Shown piece after piece: positions 1 to 8,008 of a stretch of DNA of 64,000 bases. Numbering within the stretch: the stretch's first letter is position 1; each line of letters begins with the position of its first letter. The translations under genes and the position numbers were made by a program. The stretch is from CAVORB01 sp963698495. GTDB lineage: Bacteria > Pseudomonadota > Gammaproteobacteria > Chromatiales > Chromatiaceae. The notes below the pieces were generated by a model. The model was not told the DNA's origin, did not search any database, and saw only the letters and a program-made list of their open reading frames with translations. Location: the NCBI GenBank assembly GCA_963698495.1, contig CAVORB010000031.1, forward strand, positions 1-64,000, read 5' to 3'.

Positions 1-85
1 ATCGCGATTTAGCGATTTGTAGGAAAGGCCGCAGCAACAGCTGGCGGCCTGTTTCGTTTCGGCGTTGGTTTTTGGGAGAGTCGAG

Positions 86-964
86 ATGTCCGTCCCGGCG
101 GCGTTTCTAGGAGTGGTGCTGATCTGGGCGACCACCCCTCTTGCGATCAAGTGGAGCAGCGAGGGCGCGGGCTTTTTGTTCGGCGTCGCTTCACGCATGT
201 TACTGGGCGTGGTCGTTTGCCTGATACTCGTCGCGCTGCTGAGCCGCCGCATGCGTTGGCACCGCGAGGCCCTGCTCACCTACTTTGCCGCAGGGATGGG
301 GCTATGGGGTGCCATGACCAGCGTCTACTGGTCGGCCCAGTTCATCCCCTCCGGGCTGATCTCGGTGCTGTTCGGCCTGAGTCCGGTCGTGACCGGGGTG
401 ATGGCGGCGATCTGGTTGGGCGAGCGTTTGCTGACTCCCTTTCGCCTTGGGGGACTCGCCCTCGGGCTCGTCGGACTGTCGGTTGTCTTTGCCCACGGCC
501 TGGCGACGGGCGCCGGCGCCGCCCTCGGCATAGTCGGGATCCTGCTGTCGGTGCATATCCATGCCGCGAGCGCCGTGTGGGTCAAACGCATCGGTGCCGG
601 CGTCCCGGCACTGGAGACGACGACCGGTGCGCTTCTGGTCGCCGTGCCCCTGTTCCTGCTCAACTGGGCGCTGCTCGACGGCGAGCTGCCCACGGAGTTG
701 GAGCCGCGAACCACCTTGTCGATTGTTTATCTCGCGGTGTTCGGCTCGGCGCTGGGGTTCATCCTCTATTACCACGTGCTTCGCCATGTCGAGGCCAGTC
801 GCGTGTCGCTGATCACCCTCGTGACACCGGTACTCGCGCTCTTCCTCGGCCAGGAGGTGAACGGCGAGACCATCGGTCCGCGGGAACTGGCCGGGACGGC
901 GGTCATCCTCGCAGGGCTGGCCTGCTACCAGTGGGGGGACCGTTGGATCGAGCGTCGGGCCTGA
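86..964 (+). CDS. DMT-superfamily (EamA-type) permease
   Basis: A 292-residue integral membrane protein made almost entirely of hydrophobic helices in two similar halves, which is the two-EamA-domain architecture of drug/metabolite transporters, usually ten helices. The second half carries the typical 'S..G..LYY..L...EAS..S' segment (FGSALGFILYYHVLRHVEAS) followed by a proline-containing helix and a short glutamate segment. I start at ATG 86 because a GGGAGAG ribosome site lies just upstream; an earlier in-frame TTG at 65 would put that site inside the coding region. The substrate cannot be told from sequence: EamA proteins export amino acids, metabolites or nucleotide sugars. No neighbour suggests a pathway. 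Confidence 0.85.
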   Translation: MSVPAAFLGVVLIWATTPLAIKWSSEGAGFLFGVASRMLLGVVVCLILVALLSRRMRWHREALLTYFAAGMGLWGAMTSVYWSAQFIPSGLISVLFGLSPVVTGVMAAIWLGERLLTPFRLGGLALGLVGLSVVFAHGLATGAGAALGIVGILLSVHIHAASAVWVKRIGAGVPALETTTGALLVAVPLFLLNWALLDGELPTELEPRTTLSIVYLAVFGSALGFILYYHVLRHVEASRVSLITLVTPVLALFLGQEVNGETIGPRELAGTAVILAGLACYQWGDRWIERRA

Positions 965-1007
965 CGGGCGACAAACGATATCGTCGTCCCTTGGAGGCAC
1001 CGGAGAA

Positions 1008-1041
1008 CCCGGTCCCGGCTGCACCCACCGCCGGGACCGGG
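1008..1041. repeat. Perfect 12-bp inverted repeat after the permease gene
   Basis: CCCGGTCCCGGC and its exact complement GCCGGGACCGGG flank a ten-base loop, 43 bases after the permease stop codon. A hairpin this strong could end transcription of the permease gene, but no run of T follows, so it is not a canonical intrinsic terminator. Confidence 0.5.
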
Positions 1042-1111
1042 ATCGCGCGGGAAATAGTATCGACGAAGCCCCGCTGTTGAATCCGGCGCGCCTAGCACCA
1101 ACAACAGCCCA

Positions 1112-2090
1112 ATCGATTCAGTCACCCAAGCCGTTCTCGGTGCCGAGGTCGGCGAGGCCACCCTCGGCCGCCGCGTCGGTTACAAGGGTCCCTGTGGGGA
1201 GCCTTGCTAGGCACCCTGCCCGACCTGGACGTGCTCTACCCCTTCGCCGACCCGGTGAGCGCCTTCACCTGGCACCGCGGCCGAGTCACTCCATTTTGTA
1301 CTCGCCGCTCTCACGCCACTGATCGTTTGGTTGATTCTGAAGCTACACCCGGGCACCGTGGAGCAGCGCCGCGGCTGGTATCGCCTGGTGCTTCTGGTTT
1401 TCGGCACCCACGTTCTGCTCGACTGCTTCACCGTCTACGGGACGCAGGCCCTGTGGCCGTTATTGGTGCCGCCGGTGGGCTGGGCAACCATCTTTATCAT
1501 CGATCCGCTTTACACGCTGCCGCTGGCCGCCGGGGTGCTCGCCGCCCTGCTCCTTCGCCGCGAACCGCGTCGGGCCTGGCGCTGGAACCTGGCCGGTCTG
1601 GCCTTGAGCAGCCTCTATCTCGCCTGGAGCGCCGGTGCCAAGCTCTACGTCGATCACGCGGTGCGCGACATCCTGGCCCGGGAGGGGGTGCAGTACGAGT
1701 ATCTGCAGACCCAGCCCACGCCCTTCAATACCCTGCTCTGGCGGGTAGTCGGCGTAAATGGCGACCGCTACTTCGAGGGCCTCTGGTCCCTGGTCAGCCC
1801 GGAGAAGGGTCTGACGGTGACGCACCATGGCCATCGACCCGAGCTACTGGCGGAGATCGATAAGACGCCCGCGGTGCAGCGGCTACAGTGGTTTACCAAG
1901 GGACTTCACCGGGTTATCCGATACGGCAACGGTGTCGTCATCAGCGATCTGCGCATTGGCGTGGACGCGGTTAGTGTTCGCCTTCCGGGTGGCCGAGATC
2001 AGCAATCCGCACCCCCAACCCGTGGTTCCCGAGCGCGTTCGCACCGAGCGGGACTTCGGGCGCTTGCGCGAACTTTGGGACCGTATTTGA
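1112..2090 (+). pseudogene. YdjM-like metal-dependent hydrolase (DUF457 type), multiply frameshifted
   Basis: Joining three frames rebuilds one membrane protein of the YdjM/DUF457 'LexA-binding inner-membrane hydrolase' family. It begins DSVTQAVLGAEVGEATLGRR (1115 onward), continues LWGALLGTLPDLDVLYPFAD in a second frame after about 1190, then HSILYSPL and LTPLIVWLILKLHPG across two more shifts near 1285-1320. The middle (1331 to about 1965) is open and has several hydrophobic helices. The tail, FRVAEISNPHPQPVVPERVR, lies in yet another frame and ends at 2090. The expected start codon reads ATC instead of ATG at 1112. With four or five frame breaks and no start, this is a dead gene unless the sequence is locally poor. 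The longest open piece could in principle still be read from an internal start. Confidence 0.75.
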
Positions 2091-2114
2091 CACGCCGATG
2101 GGAACACAGGGGAA

Positions 2115-3092
2115 ATGATTCCAACGAAAGCGATTTTCCAGCGATGGGCGGTGCTCGCGGCGGGCATACTTTCCGCGGCAGCAGCTCCCGCTACCGAAAA
2201 CCTGAAGATCACCCCTCTCGGCAGCCACGACGGCGAGTTCTGCCGGTTCGACCGGGCGCTGATCCTGGAAGACCCGGACGGTACACGACTCCTGTATGAC
2301 GCCGGCCGCACCGTCGCCGGGCCAAAGGACCCCCGTCTCGGCAAGATCGACGTGGTGCTGGTGAGCCACATGCACGGCGATCACGTCGGGGACCGCCGGA
2401 TCGAGCGTGTCAACGCCGGCGAATGCGGCAAGCCGGACACCCCGGTCGTGGCGGCGCCAAACACGAACAGCGTCGAGATCGCCCGGGCCAAGGGCGCCAA
2501 GATCATCACCGGCAGCGAGATGCCGCGCTTCTTCGCCGGCAAGTTGCAGGCGCTCGGCGGCGACCCAGACGCCTCGCAGCTCGTGCGTTTCGGCGGGTCG
2601 CGGAAGGTTGGCGGGGTTTCCATCACCACGGTGCCTGCGGTCCATTCGAACGGCATCGCCGGTGCCTTGATCGGCGGTGAGCTTGGCGACATGCTCGACG
2701 CCGCGGGACTGACTGCTTACGCGGGGCCTCCGACCGGCTATGTGCTCACCTTCTCCAATGGGATGGTCATCTACCTGTCCGGCGATACCGGCATCACCGC
2801 AGAGCAGGACTCGGTGGTGCGGCGGCACTACGGGGCAAAGCTTGTCGTCATGAATATCGGCGACACCTTCACCACGGGGCCAAACGAAGCGGCCTATGTG
2901 GTCAACGAGCTGATCAAGCCGGCGGCGGTCATCGCCTCCCACGCCAACGAGGCCGCGACCGAGGGCGGAACAGTCATCGCAGGGACCAAGACGGAAACCT
3001 TCATCAAGGCGTCCGCCGTGCCCGTCCATCTGCCGCTGAGCGGCCGCACGATGGAGTTCGGCAGCGACGGGACCTGCGTCGACGGCTGCTAA
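2115..3092 (+). CDS. Exported metallo-beta-lactamase-fold hydrolase
   Basis: 325 residues. Residues 1-24 form a signal peptide (basic start, hydrophobic core, AAAA-P cleavage region). The zinc-binding motif HMHGDH lies at residues 85-90, preceded by the strand KIDVVLVS, and a later YLSGDTGIT segment supplies the bridging aspartate typical of the fold. VIASHANE near the C terminus fits the last metal-ligand histidine. An AGGGGA ribosome site precedes ATG 2115. The family covers lactonases, phosphodiesterases and many uncharacterised hydrolases, so the substrate is open; the signal peptide places it in the periplasm. The SDR gene starts 12 bases downstream on the same strand and the two may be co-transcribed. 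Confidence 0.8.
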   Translation: MIPTKAIFQRWAVLAAGILSAAAAPATENLKITPLGSHDGEFCRFDRALILEDPDGTRLLYDAGRTVAGPKDPRLGKIDVVLVSHMHGDHVGDRRIERVNAGECGKPDTPVVAAPNTNSVEIARAKGAKIITGSEMPRFFAGKLQALGGDPDASQLVRFGGSRKVGGVSITTVPAVHSNGIAGALIGGELGDMLDAAGLTAYAGPPTGYVLTFSNGMVIYLSGDTGITAEQDSVVRRHYGAKLVVMNIGDTFTTGPNEAAYVVNELIKPAAVIASHANEAATEGGTVIAGTKTETFIKASAVPVHLPLSGRTMEFGSDGTCVDGC

Positions 3093-3104
3093 GCCCTATC
3101 GACA

Positions 3105-3926
3105 ATGGTTAGCACCGTTGACAAGGTCAGCCGCCGCGAGCCGCGATCCGTCGCACTGGTCACCGGCGCGACCGGCGCGATCGGAAGCGCTATCGCCGAG
3201 CGCATCGCAGCCCGCCCCGATCATGAAGTCGTCCTGGTTTGCCGCGATGCTGCGAAGGCTCAGACGGCGGTCGAGGCGATCCGGCATCAAACCGGTAACC
3301 CCCACATTCGATATGAACTCGTCGACTTGTCGCAGCGCGCGTCCATCCGAGCGCTCGCCGAGCGATGGCACGGCCCCGCACACGTACTGATCAACAACGC
3401 CGCGATCACACCCCGGCGGCGCGAGGAAACACCCGAGGGCATCGAGCTTCAGTTCGCCACCAATGTGCTGGGCTACTTCTGGATGATCACCGCATTCCGG
3501 GATCATCTTGCCCGCTCGGCGCCGGCGCGCGTGGTCAACGTCGCGAGCTACTGGGCCGGTGGGCTGGATCTGGAGGACCTGGAGTTCAAACGCCGCCGCT
3601 ACGATAACGATGCCGCCTACCGGCAGTCGAAGCAGGCCGATCGAATGCTGACGGTCGCCTTCGCCGAGCGCCTTCGGGAATCGCAGATCACGGTCAACGC
3701 ATGTCACCCCGGCGACGTGGTGTCGACCCTGAGCCGCAACCTGGGTTTCGGTGGTCACGAGAGCGCCGATCAGGCCGCGAGCACCCCCGCATGGCTGGCC
3801 ACCGAGGCTATCGGAGCGAGAGAAACCGGTAAGTACTTCGAGCATCATCGCGAGGTGTCGTGCCGATTCGGCGCGGACCGCGACGCGGTCGAGGCACTCT
3901 TCCTCATATGCGAAGGCTATGGTTGA
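3105..3926 (+). CDS. Short-chain dehydrogenase/reductase
   Basis: 273 residues with the classical SDR signature in order: dinucleotide-binding TGATGAIG at residues 20-27, NNAA at 97-100, catalytic serine in NVASYW (S148), and the YxxxK pair Y172/K176 in AAYRQSK. The spacing between serine and tyrosine is longer than usual and includes a 'LDLEDLEF' insert resembling retinol-dehydrogenase/WWOX-like SDRs, which reduce or oxidise lipophilic ketones and alcohols. Arginine 47 after the second strand (VCRDAA) suggests NADP(H) preference; this is inference. The cytoplasmic enzyme follows the exported hydrolase by 12 bases and precedes two cupin genes, so 2115-5160 may be one transcript. Confidence 0.85.
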   Translation: MVSTVDKVSRREPRSVALVTGATGAIGSAIAERIAARPDHEVVLVCRDAAKAQTAVEAIRHQTGNPHIRYELVDLSQRASIRALAERWHGPAHVLINNAAITPRRREETPEGIELQFATNVLGYFWMITAFRDHLARSAPARVVNVASYWAGGLDLEDLEFKRRRYDNDAAYRQSKQADRMLTVAFAERLRESQITVNACHPGDVVSTLSRNLGFGGHESADQAASTPAWLATEAIGARETGKYFEHHREVSCRFGADRDAVEALFLICEGYG

Positions 3927-3944
3927 CTGGCGAATCGCGAATTC

Positions 3945-4451
3945 ATGATGACAAAGCAACCGACACGGCACATCGGCCGTTTGGCCGCAGTCGTCCTCTG
4001 TACTCTCGGATCGACCCAGTTGACCGCCGCCGAGACTGCTGCACAGCCGCCGACCGGTGCGCAGGCTGTGACCCTGATCAAAACGCCACCCCAGATCCTC
4101 ACGCGGCAAAAGCTGCCGAACTTCGTCGGCATCTCCGCCCAGACGGCCGGGGCGAATGGCTTGTCAATGAATCTGGTGGTCATCCCGCCAGGGGCCGCCG
4201 CCGAGCCGCACTTCCACAAGGGCTTCGAGAGCGCCGTCTACGTGCTGGAGGGACGGGTGGAGACGCGCTACGGACCGGGGCTCGAGGAATCGGTGATCAC
4301 CGAGGCGGGTGACTTCTTGTTCATCCCGCCCGACGTGCCCCACCAGCCCGTCAACCTGAGCGAGACGGAGACGGCCCGCGCCATCGTGGTGCGCAACGAT
4401 CCGAACGAGCAGGAGCACGTCATTCTCTACGACCCGAGCGATCATGATTGA
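3945..4451 (+). CDS. Exported single-domain cupin protein
   Basis: 168 residues with an N-terminal signal peptide (residues 1-29, ending LTAAETAA). The cupin motif 1 appears as PHFHKGFESAVYVLEG (about 94-109) and motif 2 as GDFLFIPPDVPHQPVN (about 124-139), giving the His/His/Glu/His set that normally holds one metal ion. The cargo of such periplasmic cupins ranges from dioxygenase activity to simple binding, so no substrate is assigned. The last codons overlap the next gene by eight bases, implying translational coupling with the double-cupin protein. Confidence 0.75.
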   Translation: MMTKQPTRHIGRLAAVVLCTLGSTQLTAAETAAQPPTGAQAVTLIKTPPQILTRQKLPNFVGISAQTAGANGLSMNLVVIPPGAAAEPHFHKGFESAVYVLEGRVETRYGPGLEESVITEAGDFLFIPPDVPHQPVNLSETETARAIVVRNDPNEQEHVILYDPSDHD

Positions 4452-5160
4452 ATCCCAGAACCGGCCTGCGGCCATGCCAGAGCAAACTCCCGAGCCCCTG
4501 GCGGACGTCAATGCTGATCTCACCCGCCGAGTGGTGGTCGACACGCGGCGGATGACCTGGGAGCCGAGCCCAAGCGGCACCGTCTGGCGCAAACCGCTCT
4601 ACCGCCGCGGCGGAGAGTTCGGCCCGGTGACCAGCTTGGTGCGCTATGCGGCTGGCGGCGCTTTCCCGGAGCATGCGCACCCGGAAGGCGAAGAGATCCT
4701 GGTGCTGGACGGGGTGTTCTCGGACGAGCACGGGGACTACCCCACCGGCACCTTCCTGATGAATCCCCACGGCAGCCGGCATTCACCGCGCTCGGAGCAT
4801 GGATGCACCCTGTTCGTGCGTCTGCGCCAATATCCGGGAGAGGACCGTTCTCGTCTGGTGGAGGACTCCCGTGCGGAAAGCGGATGGCGGCCAGGCCTGG
4901 TCAAGGGGCTCAGCGTGCGTCCCCTCTACGTCCCGGGCGGCTATCCGGAAAATGTCGCGCTCGTGCGCTGGGATCAGGATACCCATTTTCAGCGCCACAC
5001 CCACTGGGGCGGCGAGGAGATTCTAGTGCTGCAGGGCGAATTCGCCGACGAGCACGGCCGGTACCCGCAAGGGACCTGGATTCGCAGCCCTCACATGAGC
5101 CAGCACACACCCTTCTCCGAAACTGGGTGCCTTATCTACGTGCGAGTCGGGGGGCTATGA
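4444..5160 (+). CDS. Double-cupin protein of the ChrR C-terminal type
   Basis: 238 residues consisting of two homologous cupin units, roughly 45-130 and 155-236. Each carries the same metal-site pattern: HAHPEGEEILVLDGVFSDEHG in the first and HTHWGGEEILVLQGEFADEHG in the second, followed by YP.GT and a later SRHSP/SQHTP histidine. This is the ChrR-like cupin arrangement found in the C-terminal half of the anti-sigma factor ChrR, but the zinc-binding anti-sigma N-terminal domain is absent, so a role as an anti-sigma factor is unlikely. The start at 4444 overlaps the upstream cupin gene; both cupins probably work together. The protein has no signal peptide. Confidence 0.75.
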   Translation: MIESQNRPAAMPEQTPEPLADVNADLTRRVVVDTRRMTWEPSPSGTVWRKPLYRRGGEFGPVTSLVRYAAGGAFPEHAHPEGEEILVLDGVFSDEHGDYPTGTFLMNPHGSRHSPRSEHGCTLFVRLRQYPGEDRSRLVEDSRAESGWRPGLVKGLSVRPLYVPGGYPENVALVRWDQDTHFQRHTHWGGEEILVLQGEFADEHGRYPQGTWIRSPHMSQHTPFSETGCLIYVRVGGL

Positions 5161-5257
5161 TCCAGCGATTGAGCTCTGCCGGTGTCGGCTCTTACCTCCG
5201 CGATTTTCTGATCTTGCTCGGCACCAGGCACAGACCGACAAGACATCGGCCATTCGC

Positions 5258-5956
5258 TTAGCGCTTCGCGGGTTGCTCGATATCTCCCTGACTCCACTCC
5301 CTGAGCACGGTGGAGGTCTCGGTTACGCGCGCCCTCGCCTCCTGTCGGTCGCACCCACCGACGAGCAATTCGTCGTACTCAGTCGCCGTGTGGCGAACGT
5401 GAGCGACGACAGCAAGGCGAACCGCGTCCTCGTCCAGGGCTTTCGCGTCAGCGCTTTGACCGACACGACCGCCGTACTTGCGGCAGGCATGCTCCGCGAT
5501 CTGCGTCTCGTGCCGGTGCGGACAGCCCGGATAGAAATCCCGGACCCGTTGGGCAAACCGAGCGACGTACTGGTCATCCAACTCCGCCCGGCGATCAGCG
5601 GCGCGGACACGCCGCGCCTCCTTAGTCGCCGCGTCCGCCGTACACTCTTGCTCTGCTTGCTCAAGGGCGTCCTCCTCGACCAGCAGCCCCTTGCGCTCAT
5701 ACCGTTTGCGCGCCCGACTCCATTTCAGGACCACCGCCGAGAGTCCGGAGTGCTTGCGTACGCGACGCGTCAAGCCCGCATCACCCGCGGGAAGAAAGAC
5801 AAGGTGATCCAGGTCGGCACAGGTGAGGCACAAGGCCCGTCTTTCATCAGCGAGTGTGATCCAGGCGCAACGCCCGAGATCCGCCCCGCACTCGTGGCAC
5901 CGGCTATCTCGGTTGGAGATGAAGACCTTGAGGTCGCTGCCGGGGTTCGCCTTCAC
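5258..5956 (-). CDS. DUF2293-type protein with N-terminal zinc-ribbon-like cysteines
   Basis: 232 residues. The first 50 hold two cysteine pairs (CHECG and CLTC) that look like a zinc ribbon. Charged helical sequence follows, and the C-terminal third (RDFYPGCPHRHETQIAEHAC onward) matches the DUF2293 pattern, including the conserved pattern of arginine/histidine and 'VRHTATEYDELL'. The function is unknown; domain proteins of this type are sometimes described as nucleic-acid associated, which I treat as speculation. The start is the GTG at 5956. It lies 11 bases downstream of the HigA-like antitoxin gene on the same strand and may be co-transcribed with that module. Confidence 0.6.
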   Translation of the reverse strand: MKANPGSDLKVFISNRDSRCHECGADLGRCAWITLADERRALCLTCADLDHLVFLPAGDAGLTRRVRKHSGLSAVVLKWSRARKRYERKGLLVEEDALEQAEQECTADAATKEARRVRAADRRAELDDQYVARFAQRVRDFYPGCPHRHETQIAEHACRKYGGRVGQSADAKALDEDAVRLAVVAHVRHTATEYDELLVGGCDRQEARARVTETSTVLREWSQGDIEQPAKR

Positions 5957-5967
5957 GTTGGGCGTGA

Positions 5968-6261
5968 CTATGCCGTCCGCGGAGAGATCTCCGCCTCGAT
6001 CTTCCCGCCGGAATCTTTTGCCGCCGTCTTCAGGTCGAACGCGGTTTGCAGGTCCATCCAGAACTCCGGGCTGGTCCCGAAGTACCGCGAGAGCCGTAAC
6101 GCCGTATCCGGCGTGATCGCACGGCGCTCACGCACGATGTCGTTGATACGCGGTGCAGGGACCTTGAGCTCGAGGGCCAGGGCGCTCGCCGAGAGCCCGA
6201 GCGGCACAAGAAACTCCTCGCGCAGAATCTCGCCGGCATGGATTGGGCGCATCTTGTTCAT
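5968..6261 (-). CDS. higA: HigA-type antitoxin (XRE helix-turn-helix)
   Basis: 97 residues when started at ATG 6261, 11 bases after the toxin reading frame ends; longer upstream reading is not supported. The sequence PIHAGEILREEFLVPLGLS is the hallmark opening of the HigA/VapI antitoxin family. It is followed by an XRE helix-turn-helix (SASALALELKVPAPRINDIV, about residues 24-43) and the family's conserved RYFGTSPEFWMDLQ. It should bind and neutralise the HigB mRNA-cleaving toxin and repress the shared promoter. HigA is intact while its partner upstream carries a frameshift. Confidence 0.85.
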   Translation of the reverse strand: MNKMRPIHAGEILREEFLVPLGLSASALALELKVPAPRINDIVRERRAITPDTALRLSRYFGTSPEFWMDLQTAFDLKTAAKDSGGKIEAEISPRTA

Positions 6262-6272
6262 GGTTGCGGTCC

Positions 6273-6552
6273 TCAATGGTAATCGACGATCTCGACGTCG
6301 TAGGCGTTCCCGTCCTCGAAACGAAAACACAAGCGCCACTGATCGTTTACCCGAATGCTAAACTCTGCTCGACGGTCGCCCTTCAGGGCCTCCAGTCGGT
6401 TCGCCGGGGGTATGCGCAGGTCCTCGATGCGCCGCGCGATGTCGAGCATCTGAAGTTTTCCGCTCCGCGACCGACTGAAAGGCCCGGAAGCGTTTCGTCG
6501 GCTTGCCGAGGTACAGGGCCTCCGTATGCTTGCAGCGGAAGGACTTGATCAT
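6273..6552 (-). pseudogene. higB: HigB-type RelE-fold toxin, single frameshift
   Basis: The N-terminal 32 codons read MIKSFRCKHTEALYLGKP and onward in one frame, then the frame shifts at a run of four A (near 6456). The rest, LQMLDIARRIEDLRIPPANR through QWRLCFRFEDGNAYDVEI and a stop at 6273, is read one base later. Together they make a normal 92-residue HigB/RelE-family endoribonuclease. The toxin gene precedes the antitoxin gene, the usual order for higBA. One extra base in the A run would explain everything, so either the toxin is inactivated or this is a sequence error. In the uncorrected frame translation runs to 6358 as a 64-residue product without the catalytic C-terminal half. Confidence 0.7.
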
Positions 6553-6735
6553 GGGTAAAGGCTAGAACGCTAGCCGTTAAACGGCAAGCATTATATCGGT
6601 GGCTCTGGGGCGGTTCAGGCGGAATTGCCAATGCGGAGCGGTGGCAGCACGGCCGACAATCCCACCGGGCGCTCGGTTTGATGAGTCGGTCGACTACATC
6701 GCAGAAATTGCGATCAAAAGGGCCTGTGCTAGATT

Positions 6736-6755
6736 TGTGCTAACTGGCTAGCACA
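6736..6755. repeat. Inverted repeat TGTGCTA-N6-TAGCACA with an adjacent third copy
   Basis: TGTGCTA and TAGCACA face each other across six bases, and a further direct copy of TGTGCTAG sits about ten bases to the left. The cluster lies about 100 bases before the tRNA-Arg scar, where arm-type or accessory sites of an integrase would be expected; this is inference. Confidence 0.4.
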
Positions 6756-6850
6756 GCGAACCCTAAGTGATTGAAAAGTCAATTGCGGTATTGAGAGGGC
6801 AAGCGCCGCAAGTGACTGTTTTTTAAGAAAACGCCAGGTGCAGATTCGGG

Positions 6851-6895
6851 CTACGAACCAGGTGGTCGGGAGTTCGAATCTCTACGGGCGCGCCA
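6851..6895 (+). tRNA. tRNA-Arg(ACG) 3'-half fragment (attachment-site scar)
   Basis: From the anticodon loop CTACGAA onward the sequence is a tRNA: anticodon-stem 3' strand, variable loop AGGTGGTC, a T arm with TTCGAAT, an acceptor strand CGGGCGC and GCCA. The anticodon ACG identifies tRNA-Arg. No matching D arm or 5' acceptor strand (expected GCGCCCG) lies upstream, so this is half a gene. Site-specific integrases that target tRNA genes often recombine in the anticodon loop and leave exactly this remnant at the far end of an island. By orientation the island and the intact tRNA would lie to the left. Confidence 0.75.
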
Positions 6896-6904
6896 TGCAA
6901 AACA

Positions 6905-6934
6905 AGGGCTTAGAAGCAAACGCATCTAGGCCCT
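6905..6934 (+). terminator. Probable terminator of the tRNA-Arg remnant
   Basis: AGGGCTTAGA and TCTAGGCCCT form a ten-base-pair stem with one G-T pair and a ten-base loop, followed by CTTCTGTT. It begins ten bases after the tRNA CCA end. A very similar hairpin follows the tRNA-Pro remnant at 61046. Confidence 0.5.
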
Positions 6935-7147
6935 CTTCTGTTGAGTCACCGATAGGTCACCACGCGGGCCGATTTCGCGGAATCCCATCCGTTTCGCACT
7001 TGCCGGTTGGGCTCCGGGTTCGGCCTTCGAGCCCCTCGGCCACCAAACCTAACCCGTTTTCCCTCGCGTCCCTGGGTGCGTATGGCAAGCGTGTTCCATG
7101 CCAAACAAACCGGGATTCGCGGAGGCGCGGCCGCGCCGCGTTCAGCC

Positions 7148-7925
7148 CTACTCGATGATCCCCTTCGCCTTCAGGCTTGCCCGGGTCAGTGCCTGGCGCA
7201 AGGGAAGGTCCTCTCTGCCGCGCGTGTCGATGTTCATGGCGAAGATCCAGGTCGCGCCGGGCTTCTCGATGTAGCCGACATACCAGCCGATCTGCGGTGT
7301 GGGCCGCGCGGCCCAACCGGTCTTGGCGCGAAGACTGTAGTCCTCGCCCTGCTCCATCAGCATCACCTCGCGCAGACCGGCGTAGGACCATGCCTGGTAA
7401 GGCAAGCTCTGCTGAATCACCTGGCGCAAGAAGGCAACCTGTTCCTCGGCACTGACCGTGAGGGAGCCATCGAGCCAGAAGGCGGTGGCATCGAACGACT
7501 CCTGAAGCCTGCCGTAGCCCGCGCGGGCCAGGTGGGCCCGATAGCGCTCCCCGCCGATCCGCCGCGCCAGTTTCTGGTAGCACCAGACGCAGGAGACCGC
7601 GTACGCGCTCCTGATGGTGTGATCCCGGTTCCAGTCGGGGAGATCGTGAACGTGCCCGTCCCAGCGGATCACCTCGTCAAGCCCCGACAGCGCCCCCTCT
7701 TCCAACGCGATCAGTGTGTTGAAGATCTTGAACGTCGACGCCGCGGGAACCGTTGCCCTGCCCTCGGCTCGTTGTGCACGTAGCTCTGGTTTCCGTCGAG
7801 CGTCGCGATGAGGATCGTGCCTTCGACGCCGGCATCCGAGAACAGGGAAGCGATCTCGGCGTCCTCGGCGTGGCCGGCGTGGCGAAAGCAATCGCAATGA
7901 ACAGGGTGAGGAATGGTGGCATCAT
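7148..7925 (-). pseudogene. Class D (OXA-type) beta-lactamase, two frameshifts
   Basis: Three frames assemble into one OXA-type enzyme. A signal peptide (PFLTLFIAIAFATPA) starts at 7925. A second frame gives EIASLFSDAGVEGTILIATL and ends in SYVHNEP. A third frame (from about 7770 to the stop at 7148) carries the class D motifs: the active-site serine in ASTFKIF, the SxV motif as SCV, a YGR in place of the usual YGN, and KTGW near the C terminus. One-base deletions near 7770 and 7870 separate the frames. Class D enzymes open beta-lactams in the periplasm via a carboxylated lysine in SxxK. As written the gene cannot make a full exported enzyme. Confidence 0.75.
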
Positions 7926-8008
7926 TCAATTGTCTCTGGAAGTCAGTGTGCCGATCAAAGCCCACGACCGTGCTCGGCCGCGCCCCCGTTCCGCAGGAGA
8001 CTTGCGGC

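Larger units (their letters stand above)
6553..7147. other. Non-coding stretch containing an attachment-site scar
   Basis: No supportable protein gene lies here. It holds a palindromic TGTGCTA/TAGCACA repeat (6736-6755), the 3' half of a tRNA-Arg (6851-6895) and its probable terminator (6905-6934). The last 200 bases show nothing I can interpret. Confidence 0.5.

Noticed and set aside
1971..3029. 352-residue open frame on the minus strand
   Set aside because: It is antisense to the metallo-beta-lactamase-fold gene, which has clear motifs, a signal peptide and a ribosome site; the minus-strand product shows no domain pattern and arises from GC-rich codon bias.
3096..4109. 337-residue open frame on the minus strand
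   Set aside because: Antisense to the SDR and cupin genes, both with intact motifs; no recognisable features of its own.
6440..6470. Programmed ribosomal frameshift in higB at the A4 run
   Set aside because: HigB genes are not known to use frameshifting, the site lacks a stimulatory hairpin or rare codon pattern that I can see, and other single-base breaks occur nearby.
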